Positions 22,266-32,295 of a stretch of DNA of 64,000 nt are shown piece by piece. The DNA lies in NCBI RefSeq assembly GCF_901538265.1, contig NZ_LR593886.1, forward strand, positions 9,259,738 through 9,323,737, written 5' to 3'. The notes below the pieces were generated by a model, which did no database searches, was not told where the DNA came from, and saw only the letters and a list, made by a program, of their open reading frames with translations. Position 1 is the stretch's first letter, and the number at the start of each line of letters is the position of its first letter. This DNA comes from Gemmata massiliana (GTDB taxonomy: Bacteria > Planctomycetota > Planctomycetia > Gemmatales > Gemmataceae). A program made the translations under genes and the position numbers.

Positions 22266-23815
22266 GGTACGACCTTTTTGCCGAGGGTGGCGTTGAACCG
22301 GACCGCGGCCCGGCCGTACCCGGCCCGGCTCGCGATGAATAGGCGGTACGTTTCGCGGTAGTTCCGCTGGGCATCGAGTACGTCGATGAGCGGGCGCCCG
22401 CCGACCTCGTAGGCCTTACTAATGCTGTCCCGCACTTGCTGGGCGAGTTTCAACTGCTCACCGGCGACCGAGCGGGCGTTCGCACCCTTGGTGCGGAGCT
22501 GTTCCACCGCTTGCACGACCTCGGCCCGCAGAGCGACGATGCCGGCGTTCAGTTCGTGCGTGTTCTGAGCGACCACCGATGTGGCCTTTGCGCGGTTCCC
22601 CTGGTTGCGGTCGCTGATCGGTAGGGACATATCGAACCCGAACCCGAACGACGAGGCGTCCGGGAACCCGATCGCCTTCCGTTGGAACTGGCGGGTGTAG
22701 CCGACGACCGGGGTGACGTCCGGGTATGCCTTGCGCCGCTCGACCACGGTGTCCGCTTGGGCCTGGTGCACCTTCCACCGGAGGGCTTGCAGGTCGGGCC
22801 GGTTTTCGAGGGCGGTCGTGAAGGCCGAATCGACCGATAGTGAGACGGACTCGAACTCGCCGTCCAGCGTCCCCGCTACCTCGAACGTCGGGTCGTCGTC
22901 GGCCCGGCCCATCAAGGACCGCAACGTGGCCGTTGCTGCGACGAGCGCGTTCCGGCCGTCCCGAAAGGCCTGTTCGCTTTTGAGCCGGTCGAGCCGGACC
23001 CGGTCCAGTTCGACCCGCGGGCGCCCGCCGCCCTCGACTGCCTTTTCGGTCATCGCCTCGACCTGGATCAGGTTCTCCAGATCCTGTGCGGCCAGCTCGA
23101 ACAAGGCTTTTGCTTCCAGTACGTCAAAGTAGGCCAGGGCCGCCTCTAGCACGCGCTGGCGCACGAGGTCCGCGTACCCGGCCTCGGACGCCCGAACCCC
23201 CAAACCGGCGCTCTGCATGGCCGCCGCGCGCTTACCGAACAGGAACCAGTCGATCGGGTACGCCAGCCCGACGTCGAACTGCGGCGGACCGCCCTGAGCG
23301 TCGACCGTGAACGGGCGGGTGAGCGGCAGGAGCGTCTGGTTCGCGTTGAACTTCGGGTTCGGTTTGAGCGACGCGGTCAGAGCGTCGGCGTTCGCTTGGT
23401 TGATCGATTCCAGCCCGGCTCGGATCTTCGGGTCGGCGATTAGCACGGTGTTAATGATCTGGTCGAGCGTCATCCCCTTGGTCTTGACCCCCGGCGCGGT
23501 CGGCGGGAGCGGCCGTGGTGGTGGTGCGATGCTCGGGGCGTCCTTGCCCCCCGGTCCCGGGGGGCCGGCCACATCCGCTGTGGGTGTCTGGTGGGCAACC
23601 ACGACCACATCGGGGGCCGGGGGCGGGCGTCGTACCGTAGTCGTGGCCGGAGGCGCCCCGGTTGCTCCGGGCATCCCGGACGCGCGAGCGAACAGCCCCG
23701 GCCCGGTTTCGCCGGAACTATCAAAGTGGTGGTAGTGGTGAACGGAGCAGCCCGTCGCGGACGCGAAGACGGCGGCAAGTCCCCCCAATTTCGCAAACCT
23801 TCCTGCGCGCCGCAT
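22262..23815 (-). CDS. czcC: TolC-family outer-membrane channel of the metal efflux system
   Basis: A 517-residue outer-membrane efflux protein from the ATG at 23815, where GGAG precedes with a good spacer. A lipoprotein signal ends at ATGC (Cys about 23). A proline-rich linker of some 80 residues follows, with HHYHHFD just after the lipid Cys, a possible metal-binding cluster. Then come the paired coiled-coil repeats of OEP proteins (LVRQRVLEAALAYFDVLEAKALFEL and LIDVLDAQRNYRETYRLFI, in parts). It is the first gene of the operon. The RND pump and adaptor follow with ATGA overlaps. Confidence 0.9.
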   Translation of the reverse strand: MRRAGRFAKLGGLAAVFASATGCSVHHYHHFDSSGETGPGLFARASGMPGATGAPPATTTVRRPPPAPDVVVVAHQTPTADVAGPPGPGGKDAPSIAPPPRPLPPTAPGVKTKGMTLDQIINTVLIADPKIRAGLESINQANADALTASLKPNPKFNANQTLLPLTRPFTVDAQGGPPQFDVGLAYPIDWFLFGKRAAAMQSAGLGVRASEAGYADLVRQRVLEAALAYFDVLEAKALFELAAQDLENLIQVEAMTEKAVEGGGRPRVELDRVRLDRLKSEQAFRDGRNALVAATATLRSLMGRADDDPTFEVAGTLDGEFESVSLSVDSAFTTALENRPDLQALRWKVHQAQADTVVERRKAYPDVTPVVGYTRQFQRKAIGFPDASSFGFGFDMSLPISDRNQGNRAKATSVVAQNTHELNAGIVALRAEVVQAVEQLRTKGANARSVAGEQLKLAQQVRDSISKAYEVGGRPLIDVLDAQRNYRETYRLFIASRAGYGRAAVRFNATLGKKVVP

Positions 23816-23889
23816 GTTAACTCCGCTTTTTACGCTGGTCCCGAAATTCACTTCAGGCCGCAGAACTTGTATCGGTCGCGTCGAACTGT

Positions 23890-24204
23890 TTAAGAAGTTT
23901 CGTCAGTACGTTCCGATTTTTCTTCACCGTCTTGGTGCCCGAAGTCGGCTGCCGCTACGATCTGCTCCCACACACCACTTCGGCGCCAGACGTCGGAGTA
24001 GTACCTCACGGTCGAGCGGTTCGGAAAGTGTGTTGGTAACCCGCGCCAGCCACAGTTCGTTGCGTGAAGGTAGCGGATCGCGTTGACGACCTCGCGCACG
24101 TCCACCTCGCGCCGGCGCCCGCCGGCTTGCGGCGCCGGGATCAGCGGTTCGACGGCCCGCCACTGCTCGTCCGTCAAGTCGCTCGGGTAAGGCGTTCTTT
24201 GCAT
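23890..24204 (-). mobile_element. IS5-family transposase remnant (N-terminal part only)
   Basis: The 104-residue frame begins MQRTPYPSDLTDEQW and continues LIPAPQAGGRRREVDVREVVNAIRYL, the opening of many IS5-group transposases. About residue 85 the match ends and a lysine/glutamate-rich tail follows. None of the DDE catalytic part is present, and WRGLPTHFPNRSTVRYY shows drift (usually WRMLP-HDFPPW). It is a dead fragment lying just upstream of the czc operon. Its upstream promoter could still influence the operon. Confidence 0.75.
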
Positions 24205-24310
24205 GTGTCACGACGCCCGCTGCCAACGGCTCCTCTTCCCCTCTGGTCCGATGTGCTCCGGCACCCGGTCGTTGATGCGAACATCCAAAAGATCATGCGG
24301 CACCCCGGAG

Positions 24311-27031
24311 TTACAACCACGCCCCGAAGCGGCGGACGTACCAGCGCTTCACGACCTGGGTGAGCAGGCAGTAACCGAGTAGCGTCGCCACCAGCCACGG
24401 GAAGTACGCGGGCGGCAGCGGGACCAGCCCGACCGCGGCCCCGAGCGGGGTGAACGGGACCGCGACGCCGACCGCCATCACGCCCAACGTCAGTAGCAGG
24501 ACCGGGGGCGCGGCGGTGCTCTCGAGGAACGGCACCTTGCCCGTTCGGATCATGTGAATGACGAGCGTCTGGGACAGCAACCCTTCGACGAACCACCCGG
24601 ACTGGAACAGGGCCTGTGCGCCGGGGGTGTTGGCGGCGAACACGAAGTACATCACGCCGAACGTGGTGACGTCGAACACGGAGCTGATCGGGCCGACGCA
24701 CAGCATGAACCGGCCCAGGTCGCGCACCTCCCACTTCCGGGGGCGCTCCAGGTACTCCTCGTCCATCCGGTCGAACGGGATACCGACCTGCGACACGTCG
24801 TACAGCAGGTTCTGGATCAGTAGGTGGATGGCGAGCATCGGCAGGAACGGGAGCCACGCGCTGGCCACCAGCACGCTGAACACGTTCCCGAAGTTGGAAC
24901 TCGCGGTCATCTTGATGTACTTGATCGTGTTGCCGTAGGTCCGGCGCCCGAGCTGTACGCCCTCCTCCAGCACCATCAGGCTCTTTTCCAGCAGGATGAT
25001 GTCCGCCGACTCCTTGGCGATGTCGGCCCCGGTGTCCACGGACACGCCAGCGTCGGCCTCCCGGAGCGCCGGGGCGTCGTTGATGCCGTCGCCCAGGAAC
25101 CCGACCGTGTGCCCCCGGCGCTTCAGGGCCGCGACGATCCGGGCCTTTTGGTCCGGGTTGAGTTTGGCGAACAGGACGGTGCCCTCGGCGGCGTCCTCCA
25201 GTTCCGCGTCCGATAGCGCCTCGATCTGCCGGCCGAGCAACGTCCGGGGCGCATCGAGGCCGACGTCCCGGCACACCTTCCGGGCCACCAATTCGTTATC
25301 GCCGGTCAGGATCTTGACCGCGACCCCGTGCCGGGCCAGAACCGCGAGCGCGGGCGCCGCGGACTCTTTCGGCGGATCGAGGAACGCGATGAACCCGGCC
25401 AGCGTTAGCTTGTCTTCGTCGCCCACCCCGTACTGCTTGTTCGGTTGGCTCCACACCTGTTTCACGGCCACGGCGATGACCCGCAGGCCGTCCTCGTTGA
25501 GGTCCGTGCGGAGCCGCAGGATCTGCTCGCGCACCGGGTCCGTGAGCGGGACCGCGTGCCCGCTGACACGAGCCTCCGAACAGACCGCCAGCAGCTCCTC
25601 GACGGCCCCCTTGCAGATGAGCAGGTCGCGCCCCTTGAACACCTCGTGAACCACGACCGACATGCGGCGCCGGTGGAAGTCGAACGGTACCTCGTCGCAC
25701 TTGAGGTAGCGCTGGGTCAGCTCACGGGTCCGGGTGAGATCCTCGTGTTCCAGTACGGCGCGGTCGAGCAGGTTCTTCAGCCCGGTCTGGAAGTAACTGT
25801 TCAGGTAGGCGTACTCCAGTACCTCCTCGCACTCGCGCCCCTCGACATCGAGGTGCCGGAGCAGCACCACCTGGTCCTGTGTCAATGTCCCGGTTTTGTC
25901 GGTGCAGAGCACGTCCATCGCGCCCAGGTTCTGGATCGCTGGGAGCTTCTTGACGATCACCTTGCGCCGCGACATGGCCACTGCGCCGCGGGCGAGGTTG
26001 GCGGTCACGATCATCGGCAGCATCTCCGGGGTCAGTCCGACCGCCACGGCCACCCCGAACAGGAACGCCTCGCCCCAGTCGCCCTTCGTGAACCCGTTCA
26101 ACAGGAACACGATCGGGACCATTACGAACATGAACCGGATGAGCAACCAACTGACCCCGCGAACGCCCCGGTCGAACGCCGTCTCGGGTCGCCGACCGAC
26201 GAGGTGCCGGGCGAGCGCCCCGAGGTAGGTGCGGCCCCCGGTCGCCACCACGACCGCCCGCGCCGTACCGCTCACGACCGACGTTCCCAGGAAACACAGG
26301 TTGGGCAGGTCGAGTGGGCCGGTTTGGGCGTCCAGCAGGCGCCGGGCTTCGGGCGCCGGGACATCGGCCTTTTCGACCGGGATCGACTCGCCGGTCAGTG
26401 CGGCCTGGCTGACGAACAGATCCTTGGCCGAGAGCACTCGCACATCGGCCGGGACCAGGTCGCCGGCCGAGAGGTGAATCACGTCGCCGACGACCAGGTC
26501 GCGGATCGGGATCTCGATCCGTTGGGCCACGAGCGGGCGGGGGTTCAGCCCGAACGCCGTTTGCACCTCGGTCGGTACCTCGGTCCGCGGGTCCGGTCGG
26601 GACACGGTCGCGGTGGTGTGAACCATCGCCCGCAGCTTCTCGGCCGCGCGCCCGGAGCGGAACTCCTGCCAGAACCGCAATGACCCGCTCAGGGCGACCA
26701 TGACCGAGATGACCACCGCGGCCTTGTAGTCCTCGGTAAACAGGGCCACGGCCGCGAGTGTGAGTAGCAGGTAGTTGAACGGGACGTGGAAGGCGTGGAG
26801 CAACTGGACGTACCAGCGGGGCGGCCGTTCGCTCGCGATCTCGTTGAACCCGTCCCGGGCCAAGCGCTGCAGCGCCCGAACGCGCCCCAACCCGTCCGGG
26901 GTGCTCAGGAGCGCGGCCAACAGGTCCGCCGGTTCCCGCGCCGCGGCCTCACTCGCCGCGCGGACCGCCGGCGCGGGTGTGTCGTGAGGCGCCCGCACGG
27001 TCGGCACCTTGGGTTCGAGCGCGGTCGGCAT
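24311..27031 (-). CDS. mgtA: MgtA/MgtB-type magnesium-importing P-type ATPase
   Basis: A 906-residue P-type ATPase of group IIIB. The start at 27031 follows GGGAGGA with a short spacer; the frame continues upstream but without a better start. Key motifs: actuator TGES (213-216), membrane segment GLTPEMLPM (332-340) characteristic of MgtA-type pumps, phosphorylation site Asp378 in DKTGT, nucleotide-binding KGAVEELL, hinge TGDNELVARK and GDGINDAPAL. C-terminal helices begin TASSNFGNVFSVL. It should import Mg2+ across the inner membrane. A long Ala/Pro-rich N-terminus is added compared with enterobacterial MgtA. A two-component system lies upstream on the same strand. Confidence 0.92.
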   Translation of the reverse strand: MPTALEPKVPTVRAPHDTPAPAVRAASEAAAREPADLLAALLSTPDGLGRVRALQRLARDGFNEIASERPPRWYVQLLHAFHVPFNYLLLTLAAVALFTEDYKAAVVISVMVALSGSLRFWQEFRSGRAAEKLRAMVHTTATVSRPDPRTEVPTEVQTAFGLNPRPLVAQRIEIPIRDLVVGDVIHLSAGDLVPADVRVLSAKDLFVSQAALTGESIPVEKADVPAPEARRLLDAQTGPLDLPNLCFLGTSVVSGTARAVVVATGGRTYLGALARHLVGRRPETAFDRGVRGVSWLLIRFMFVMVPIVFLLNGFTKGDWGEAFLFGVAVAVGLTPEMLPMIVTANLARGAVAMSRRKVIVKKLPAIQNLGAMDVLCTDKTGTLTQDQVVLLRHLDVEGRECEEVLEYAYLNSYFQTGLKNLLDRAVLEHEDLTRTRELTQRYLKCDEVPFDFHRRRMSVVVHEVFKGRDLLICKGAVEELLAVCSEARVSGHAVPLTDPVREQILRLRTDLNEDGLRVIAVAVKQVWSQPNKQYGVGDEDKLTLAGFIAFLDPPKESAAPALAVLARHGVAVKILTGDNELVARKVCRDVGLDAPRTLLGRQIEALSDAELEDAAEGTVLFAKLNPDQKARIVAALKRRGHTVGFLGDGINDAPALREADAGVSVDTGADIAKESADIILLEKSLMVLEEGVQLGRRTYGNTIKYIKMTASSNFGNVFSVLVASAWLPFLPMLAIHLLIQNLLYDVSQVGIPFDRMDEEYLERPRKWEVRDLGRFMLCVGPISSVFDVTTFGVMYFVFAANTPGAQALFQSGWFVEGLLSQTLVIHMIRTGKVPFLESTAAPPVLLLTLGVMAVGVAVPFTPLGAAVGLVPLPPAYFPWLVATLLGYCLLTQVVKRWYVRRFGAWL

Positions 27032-27179
27032 GATGTCCTCCCGAGCCGCCGTCGGCTCTGGCTCGGATCGCGGTGACAGGTTCGGACGGGCAACGCACGC
27101 GCCGTGCCACAACGGAGCGGCGGCCCGGGCACACAAAACGTGGTTTTTCAGGCCCATTTCGAGCGCACCGGCGCTCGCG

Positions 27180-27230
27180 TCCGGGCATTTTGCCGCGAAC
27201 CGCTCCCGGCGCCCCCGCAAAATGCCCGGA
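27180..27230 (-). promoter_or_regulatory. Inverted repeat in the mgtA leader region
   Basis: TCCGGGCATTTTGC (27180-27193) and GCAAAATGCCCGGA (27217-27230) are exact 14-base inverted copies with a 23-base spacer rich in C. The structure sits between the stop of the lipoprotein gene (27237) and the mgtA start (27031), leaving about 150 bases of leader. It may end the upstream transcript or act as a leader structure for mgtA; no T run follows. Confidence 0.4.
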
Positions 27231-27236
27231 CACCGT

Positions 27237-27665
27237 CTACGGCCCGAGATCGATATCGAACGTCTGGGCGGCGCCCGTGACCCGACAGACGAGATCGGTG
27301 GTGGCCGGGTCACCATACTTCGCGTTCACGGGCGGGACCGGCGCGGCTTTCTTGGCGCCCGTGTACGGTTGCCCCCGGGACGTGCTTTTCGCGGCCGGGG
27401 GCAGCGGTTGGACGGTCACCTTCACCTCCCCGGATGGGCAGGCGTAAACGCGGTAGGTACCGTCCGGGCGGATGTCCGCGATCACGTTCCGCCCCGGCCG
27501 GTCGGGGTGATAGAACGTCACCTTGCCCGCCCGGATCGGTGTGCCCTGGAACGTCACCGTGCCGCTCACCTCCGCGCCCGCCCCGGGGCCGCAGCCCGCG
27601 ACGTGGGCCAGCGCCAGTAGACCGATAGCCAGGGGTACCGACCCACGGGTTCCATGCGTTCGCAT
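27237..27665 (-). CDS. Small planctomycete lipoprotein, carboxypeptidase-regulatory-like
   Basis: A 142-residue lipoprotein: signal segment ending HVAGC (lipid Cys25), then a single beta-sandwich-like domain with VSGTVTFQGTPIRAGKVTFY and GRNVIADIRPDGTYRVYACP, the pattern of carboxypeptidase-regulatory-like folds. Proteins of this type very often sit next to DUF1559 proteins in planctomycetes, as here (64 bp downstream of one). Function unknown. A GGAG box precedes the ATG at 27665. Confidence 0.75.
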   Translation of the reverse strand: MRTHGTRGSVPLAIGLLALAHVAGCGPGAGAEVSGTVTFQGTPIRAGKVTFYHPDRPGRNVIADIRPDGTYRVYACPSGEVKVTVQPLPPAAKSTSRGQPYTGAKKAAPVPPVNAKYGDPATTDLVCRVTGAAQTFDIDLGP

Positions 27666-27729
27666 TTCGGGCTCTCCAACGAGTACGAGAAGTGGCCACC
27701 CGCGCCCGTGAGCGCGGGCGAGAGTGGGG

Positions 27730-28731
27730 TCACCAGTCCGACCCGAGTACCAGGCCGTCGGCGGGGTTGATGGTGCGCCGCCAGGTGGTCAGGGAGATCG
27801 AGGCGCCGACGGTCCGGACGCTCCCGTCGAGCAGCGCCACGACCATGACCTGGGGGTGGAAGCTCTGGCACGTGTCCGGGTTCGCTTCCCGCGGGGTCGA
27901 GCCGATCTGCGGGGCCGGGTACATGCCGAACACGCCCGCCCCGGCCGAGGCGTCGAGGAAGTCCGGGTTCGGGTAGTGCGGGCCGTAGGTGTTGAAGTAC
28001 GCCGGGTACGCCCACGCCGTGAGCGCCTGGAACTCGTTGCTCGGGTTGTTCGGGTCGTAGCCCGGGGCCTGGAGGTAGGCGTAGGGGTAGTAGGCGGCCT
28101 GCTCGACCAGGGCGACGGTGTTCGACGCCCCGTCCGGCACGGTCGCGATCCGGTACCCGCACGGGCGCCCGCTCGGGTACGTATCGGGCGCGGCCCGCTG
28201 TGCGAGCGGTCGGTCGTCGTAGGCGGTACCGGACCCGAACAGGGCCAGGTTGTACGAGTAGTCGCAGGTCGCAACCGGGGTCGACAGGGTGTCCTCGGGG
28301 ACGAGCGGGGTCCGGTACCCGCCGACCGGGGACATGCCGTCCTGGTGGGTCGGGTCGCTCGGGCACTGGAACACTTTGAGCGGCACGAACCGGGCACCGA
28401 GGTACCCGCGGTCGGTGCTTGCCGTCTCGAACCGGCGGAACACGGCCCCTTGTTCCAGATGGTCCAACAGCGTGTAGTGGGCGCTGCCGACCACCGGTTT
28501 GCCGCCGACGGTCCGGACGTAGTTGACCGGCGGCAAGGCGCCGATGGTGGACTCGTAGTTGTGAACGGCGAGTGCGATTTGCTTCTGGTTGTTCGTACAC
28601 GTCATCCGCGCGGCGGCCTCGCGCACCTTCTGCACCGCGGGCAGGAGCAAGCCGATCAAGACCGCGATGATCGCGATGACCACCAGCAACTCGATCAGCG
28701 TGAACGCGCGACGTCTCATCTTTCCGGCCAT
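27730..28731 (-). CDS. DUF1559 protein with type IV pilin-like leader
   Basis: A 333-residue secreted protein of the planctomycete DUF1559 family. The leader [20 protein letters not shown] (residues about 6-25) is a prepilin signal; the residue before the cut is Ala rather than the usual Gly. [17 protein letters not shown] follows, then a pseudopilin-like head region and a C-terminal H-X9-DG style end ([18 protein letters not shown]). The ATG at 28731 has GGGAG upstream. Dozens of paralogues exist in planctomycete genomes and the role of the family is not established; major-pilin-like surface fibres are one idea. Confidence 0.9.
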   Translation of the reverse strand: MAGKMRRRAFTLIELLVVIAIIAVLIGLLLPAVQKVREAAARMTCTNNQKQIALAVHNYESTIGALPPVNYVRTVGGKPVVGSAHYTLLDHLEQGAVFRRFETASTDRGYLGARFVPLKVFQCPSDPTHQDGMSPVGGYRTPLVPEDTLSTPVATCDYSYNLALFGSGTAYDDRPLAQRAAPDTYPSGRPCGYRIATVPDGASNTVALVEQAAYYPYAYLQAPGYDPNNPSNEFQALTAWAYPAYFNTYGPHYPNPDFLDASAGAGVFGMYPAPQIGSTPREANPDTCQSFHPQVMVVALLDGSVRTVGASISLTTWRRTINPADGLVLGSDW

Positions 28732-28829
28732 TGAGAGCTCCCTCAGATCGGCAGGTCCGGTGCGCGCGACCTCCGGCGCGGCAGGCACACGGCCGCCACG
28801 GGCACCGAACGGGCGCCGGGGTTAACGGG

Positions 28830-30698
28830 TCAGAGGTCGGCGAGAAGTGAGATAACAATCCGCGTGCCACACCCGTCGTCGCCCGGTTCACAGGCGATCG
28901 AACCGCCGTGGGCCTTCACGATTTCGCGACACAAATACAAGCCGATTCCGGTTCCACGAACGCTTTCCGGGCCGCGATTGACGTGATGTTCGACCCGGAA
29001 AAATTTCTCGAAGACCCGTTCACGGAACTCGGCCGGAACCCCCGGCCCCTGGTCCGTCACGGTGATTCGCAGGGTGCCGGCGGCGCCGGTACGGGTATTT
29101 TGCCCGGACGACACCCGCGCCTCCACTGTGCCCCCGGACGCCGAATACTTGAGGGCGTTGGTCAGCACGTTGGCGACCACACTTCGCAGGCGCACGGGGT
29201 CGCCCCGGATGACCGGCCCGGTTTCGGTGCTCACGACCAACCGAACGCCGGCGTCGTCGAACCGGGTCTGCAGCGCCGCCCGGACCGTCGCCAGCACCGC
29301 GGCGGGATCGACCGGTGCGAGGTTCAGTCGCAACTGTCCGGCCTCGATCCGCGTCACGTCGAGCAACTCTTCGATGGTCAGCCCGAGTTCCTCGCACCCC
29401 TCCACGGCCGCGGCGAGCAGTTGCCGTTGCCGCTCCGCCATACCCACCGCCCCCTCACCGAGCATGAGCAAGTTCATTCGGAGCGCGGTCAGCGGCGACT
29501 TGAGCTCGTGTGAGGCGACCCCGATTAACTCGCTCCGCAACTCGTCCAGACGGGCGAACTCGGTCACGTCGTCCAGTACCGCGACCGCGCCGCACCGGTC
29601 GGGCGCGAACTCGGGGATCGGGACCGCGGTGAGCAGGAACCGGTGCGACTGTCCGTTGAGGACCGCGTTGAAAGTTCGACCGAAGTCGAGCCGGCGGGTG
29701 CCGGGGGGCTTGCCCGCGAGGGCGGCGATGACGGCCGCGCGGTGTTCGTCGGAAAAGGGCAGATCGGCGAGGCGGGTGGCGGGCTCACTCCGTTTCCCGG
29801 TTAGAAGCGCGCGGGCGGGCGGGGTCATCGCGACCAACTCGCCGTCCGGCCCGAACACGAGCACCGCATCGGGCAAGGCGTTGAGGGTGGCTTCCAGGGT
29901 GGTCTTGGCGGTCAGCAATTCGCCCAGGCTCGACCGCCGGTACTCGGCAAGGGCCTCGGCCATGCGGTTGAACCCGGTCCCGAGTTGACCGAGTTCGTCG
30001 GCCGTTATGTGCCGCACGCGCCGGTCGAAGTGCCCCGTGCGGATGTCTTCGACCGAGTCCGTCAGTTCCCGCACCGGCCCGAGCACGGAGCGGGCCAACC
30101 AGACCGCGACCCCGACGCCCAGGGCGACCGCCAAAACGGAAATCGCGACCACCAACCGTGTCCCGCGGGCGGCCTCGTCGCGGGCACGGACACCCGCCTG
30201 TTGCATCGACCGGAAGTTGGCCTCCCGGAGCTGGTCACAGCCGGCGGCCGCCTGACGGAGCAACGGGTTCACCTGCCGGTGGTACGCCTCCAGACCGCCG
30301 TTCTTGTCGCGGGCCAAGAGGCCGTCCCCGGCGCCCCGGTACCGGTCGATCTGGTGCCGCAGGGTCGCGGCGAGGGTTCGCTCGTCCTGCTCCCCGTCCC
30401 GCAACCGGCCGAGCAGTCGATCGAAGCCCTCGTCCCCCCGCCGGCGCTCCTCGGCGAGATCGCGGCGCGCCTTTTCGGTGTCCCCGCTGAGGAACAGTAA
30501 CAGCGCGTCGTCCTCGCGCTCCAAGGAGCTGTGCAGTTCGGCACTGAGGTCAATGGTTTCCTGGCTGTCCCTGAGGGCGCCGTCCACGACCGCGTTGAGC
30601 CGGATGAACGTGATCGCGCTCCACGCGCTGCTGCCGACCGTGGCGGCGACCAGAAGGGCGCCGGCGAGTACGAACCGGGTCTGGAGGCGTCCGGTCAT
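28830..30698 (-). CDS. Membrane sensor histidine kinase (HAMP-PAS-HisKA)
   Basis: A 622-residue kinase. Membrane helix 1 is at residues 9-33, a helical periplasmic sensor spans about 35-175, membrane helix 2 is about 181-203, HAMP 201-254, PAS 270-380, HisKA with His397 in ASHELKSPL, and an ATPase domain with NVLTNALKYS (N box), DQGPGVP (G1) and GTGIGLYL (G2). It phosphorylates the response regulator encoded just upstream; its start overlaps that gene's stop (ATGA). A longer frame upstream is only the shadow of the regulator gene. The signal is unknown. The downstream genes (DUF1559, lipoprotein, mgtA) are possible targets. Confidence 0.92.
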   Translation of the reverse strand: MTGRLQTRFVLAGALLVAATVGSSAWSAITFIRLNAVVDGALRDSQETIDLSAELHSSLEREDDALLLFLSGDTEKARRDLAEERRRGDEGFDRLLGRLRDGEQDERTLAATLRHQIDRYRGAGDGLLARDKNGGLEAYHRQVNPLLRQAAAGCDQLREANFRSMQQAGVRARDEAARGTRLVVAISVLAVALGVGVAVWLARSVLGPVRELTDSVEDIRTGHFDRRVRHITADELGQLGTGFNRMAEALAEYRRSSLGELLTAKTTLEATLNALPDAVLVFGPDGELVAMTPPARALLTGKRSEPATRLADLPFSDEHRAAVIAALAGKPPGTRRLDFGRTFNAVLNGQSHRFLLTAVPIPEFAPDRCGAVAVLDDVTEFARLDELRSELIGVASHELKSPLTALRMNLLMLGEGAVGMAERQRQLLAAAVEGCEELGLTIEELLDVTRIEAGQLRLNLAPVDPAAVLATVRAALQTRFDDAGVRLVVSTETGPVIRGDPVRLRSVVANVLTNALKYSASGGTVEARVSSGQNTRTGAAGTLRITVTDQGPGVPAEFRERVFEKFFRVEHHVNRGPESVRGTGIGLYLCREIVKAHGGSIACEPGDDGCGTRIVISLLADL

Positions 30699-32044
30699 GA
30701 CACGCCGTACCTCTTGCGCTTCCGCTGGAGCGTGGTCACGTCGATGCCCAGAACCCGGGCCGCGGCCTCGAACGACCCGGCCCGGGCGACCACGCGGGCG
30801 ATGTGCTCGCGCTCGATCTCCTCCAGCGACACGTCGGCCCCGAGTTCTAGGCCCGGCCCGCGAGCCGGTGCGAGGCCCAGGTCGGCCGCCTCGATCACCG
30901 CCGCCGGGCACAGGATCACCGCCCGCTCGACCCCGTTGCGGAGCTCCCGGAGGTTGCCCGGCCACGGGTGGGCGGCAATGGCCGCTTCGCACGCGGGGGA
31001 GAACGCGAGGTTGCGCCCCTGGCGGCGCTCGAAGAAGTTGAGGTAGTGGCGGGCCATCGGCAGCACGTCCTCGCGCCGGTCCCGCAGGGCCGGGGCGGTG
31101 AGGGTGATGACGTTCAAGCGGAAGAACAGATCCTCCCGGAACCGTCCGTCCCGGACGTCCGCCTCCAGCGCGCGGTTCGTGGCCGCGATCAGGCGCACGT
31201 CGGCCCGGCGCTCCCGGGCCTCCCCGACGCGCTCGTAGGTGCGATCGTTGAGGAACCGCAGGAGGCGCGCCTGGGCGTCCGCGTTCAGGTCGCCGACCTC
31301 GTCCAGAAAAAGGGTGCCGCCCTCGGCCTCTTCGACCTTGCCGACCGTATCGGTCACGGCCCCGGTGAACGCCCCCTTCTTGTGCCCGAACAGCACACTC
31401 GACATCAGTTCGTTGGACAACAGCGGGCAGTGAACGGTGACGAACGGCCCGTCCGGTCGGCGGCTGTGGCGCCGCACCCACCGGGCGAGAACCGTTTTAC
31501 CGGTGCCGCTCGCACCGCGGAGCAGTACCCCGGCGTCCGAAGCCGCGGCGCGGGCCACGGTCTGGAGGAAGGTCGCGTAGGCCGGGCTGCACGTCTCGAA
31601 ACTGCTCTCGCTCTCGGACTCCTCCAACCGGTCCTGGAGTTCGGTTAACTGGCGCTTGAGCACCCCGGCCGTAACCACCCGGCGGGCGGCGGTGCGCACC
31701 TGCTCCGGGGTGAACGGTTTGGGCAGGTAATCCACCGCGCCGAGTTTCATGGCCTCGACCGCGGATTCGTAGGTGGCGAAGGCGGTAACCACGATCACGC
31801 CGGCCCCCGGTTGGCGCCGCAGGATCTCGGGTAACACCGTCAGCCCGGACTCGGACCCGAGCCACAGGTCGAGAACGACGACGTCGAACCGGGAGCGGTC
31901 CAGGGCGTCGAGCGCGCCGGCCGGTGTCCCGACGTGCTGGACGCGCGCATTCTCCGCTTCCAGGCACAGCCGGATCGATTGTCGAATGGCCGGGTCGTCA
32001 TCGATCACCAGCGCGGACCAGGAAAGCTCCGTTGCCGTTACCAT
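30695..32044 (-). CDS. NtrC-family sigma-54-dependent response regulator
   Basis: A 449-residue regulator: receiver domain with acidic pocket DDD (15-17), phospho-acceptor Asp59 and Lys109; AAA+ domain with Walker A GASGTGKT (177-184), the sigma-54 contact loop GAFTGA (224-229) and Walker [11 protein letters not shown]; then a Fis-type helix-turn-helix ([21 protein letters not shown]) at the end. It activates sigma-54 promoters after phosphorylation by the kinase encoded next. The ATG at 32044 is the first one that gives a proper receiver domain; the longer frame upstream is not protein-like. No clear -24/-12 promoter was found near the candidate targets. Confidence 0.93.
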
Positions 32045-32295
32045 GTCACCGTCCCGAGAAACTCGCCGCTGACCGAAGGAGCCGATCTCCACTCCGACCG
32101 GCACGGTAATGGTACCTGTTTCTCGGCTCGTGAGTTTGTGTTGAGTTGGAGGTACGGCTCGCTCGGGGCGTCTTAAAGCACGCAAAGCGAGTTCGTCGGA
32201 AGTGATTATTGCAGCCGGTCCAGCACGAACGAATGCGGGCCGCGGAATCGGTCCCGCGGCCCACTGACCGAACGTTTTATTGAGCCGCCCGACCG

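Noticed and set aside
23816-23889. A sigma-54 promoter in front of the czc operon
   Set aside because: No TGGC-N9/10-TTGC pattern could be found by eye on the correct strand.
30699-31481. An N-terminal extension of the histidine kinase
   Set aside because: It is the shifted frame of the response-regulator gene; the kinase has a natural start at 30698 overlapping the regulator stop.
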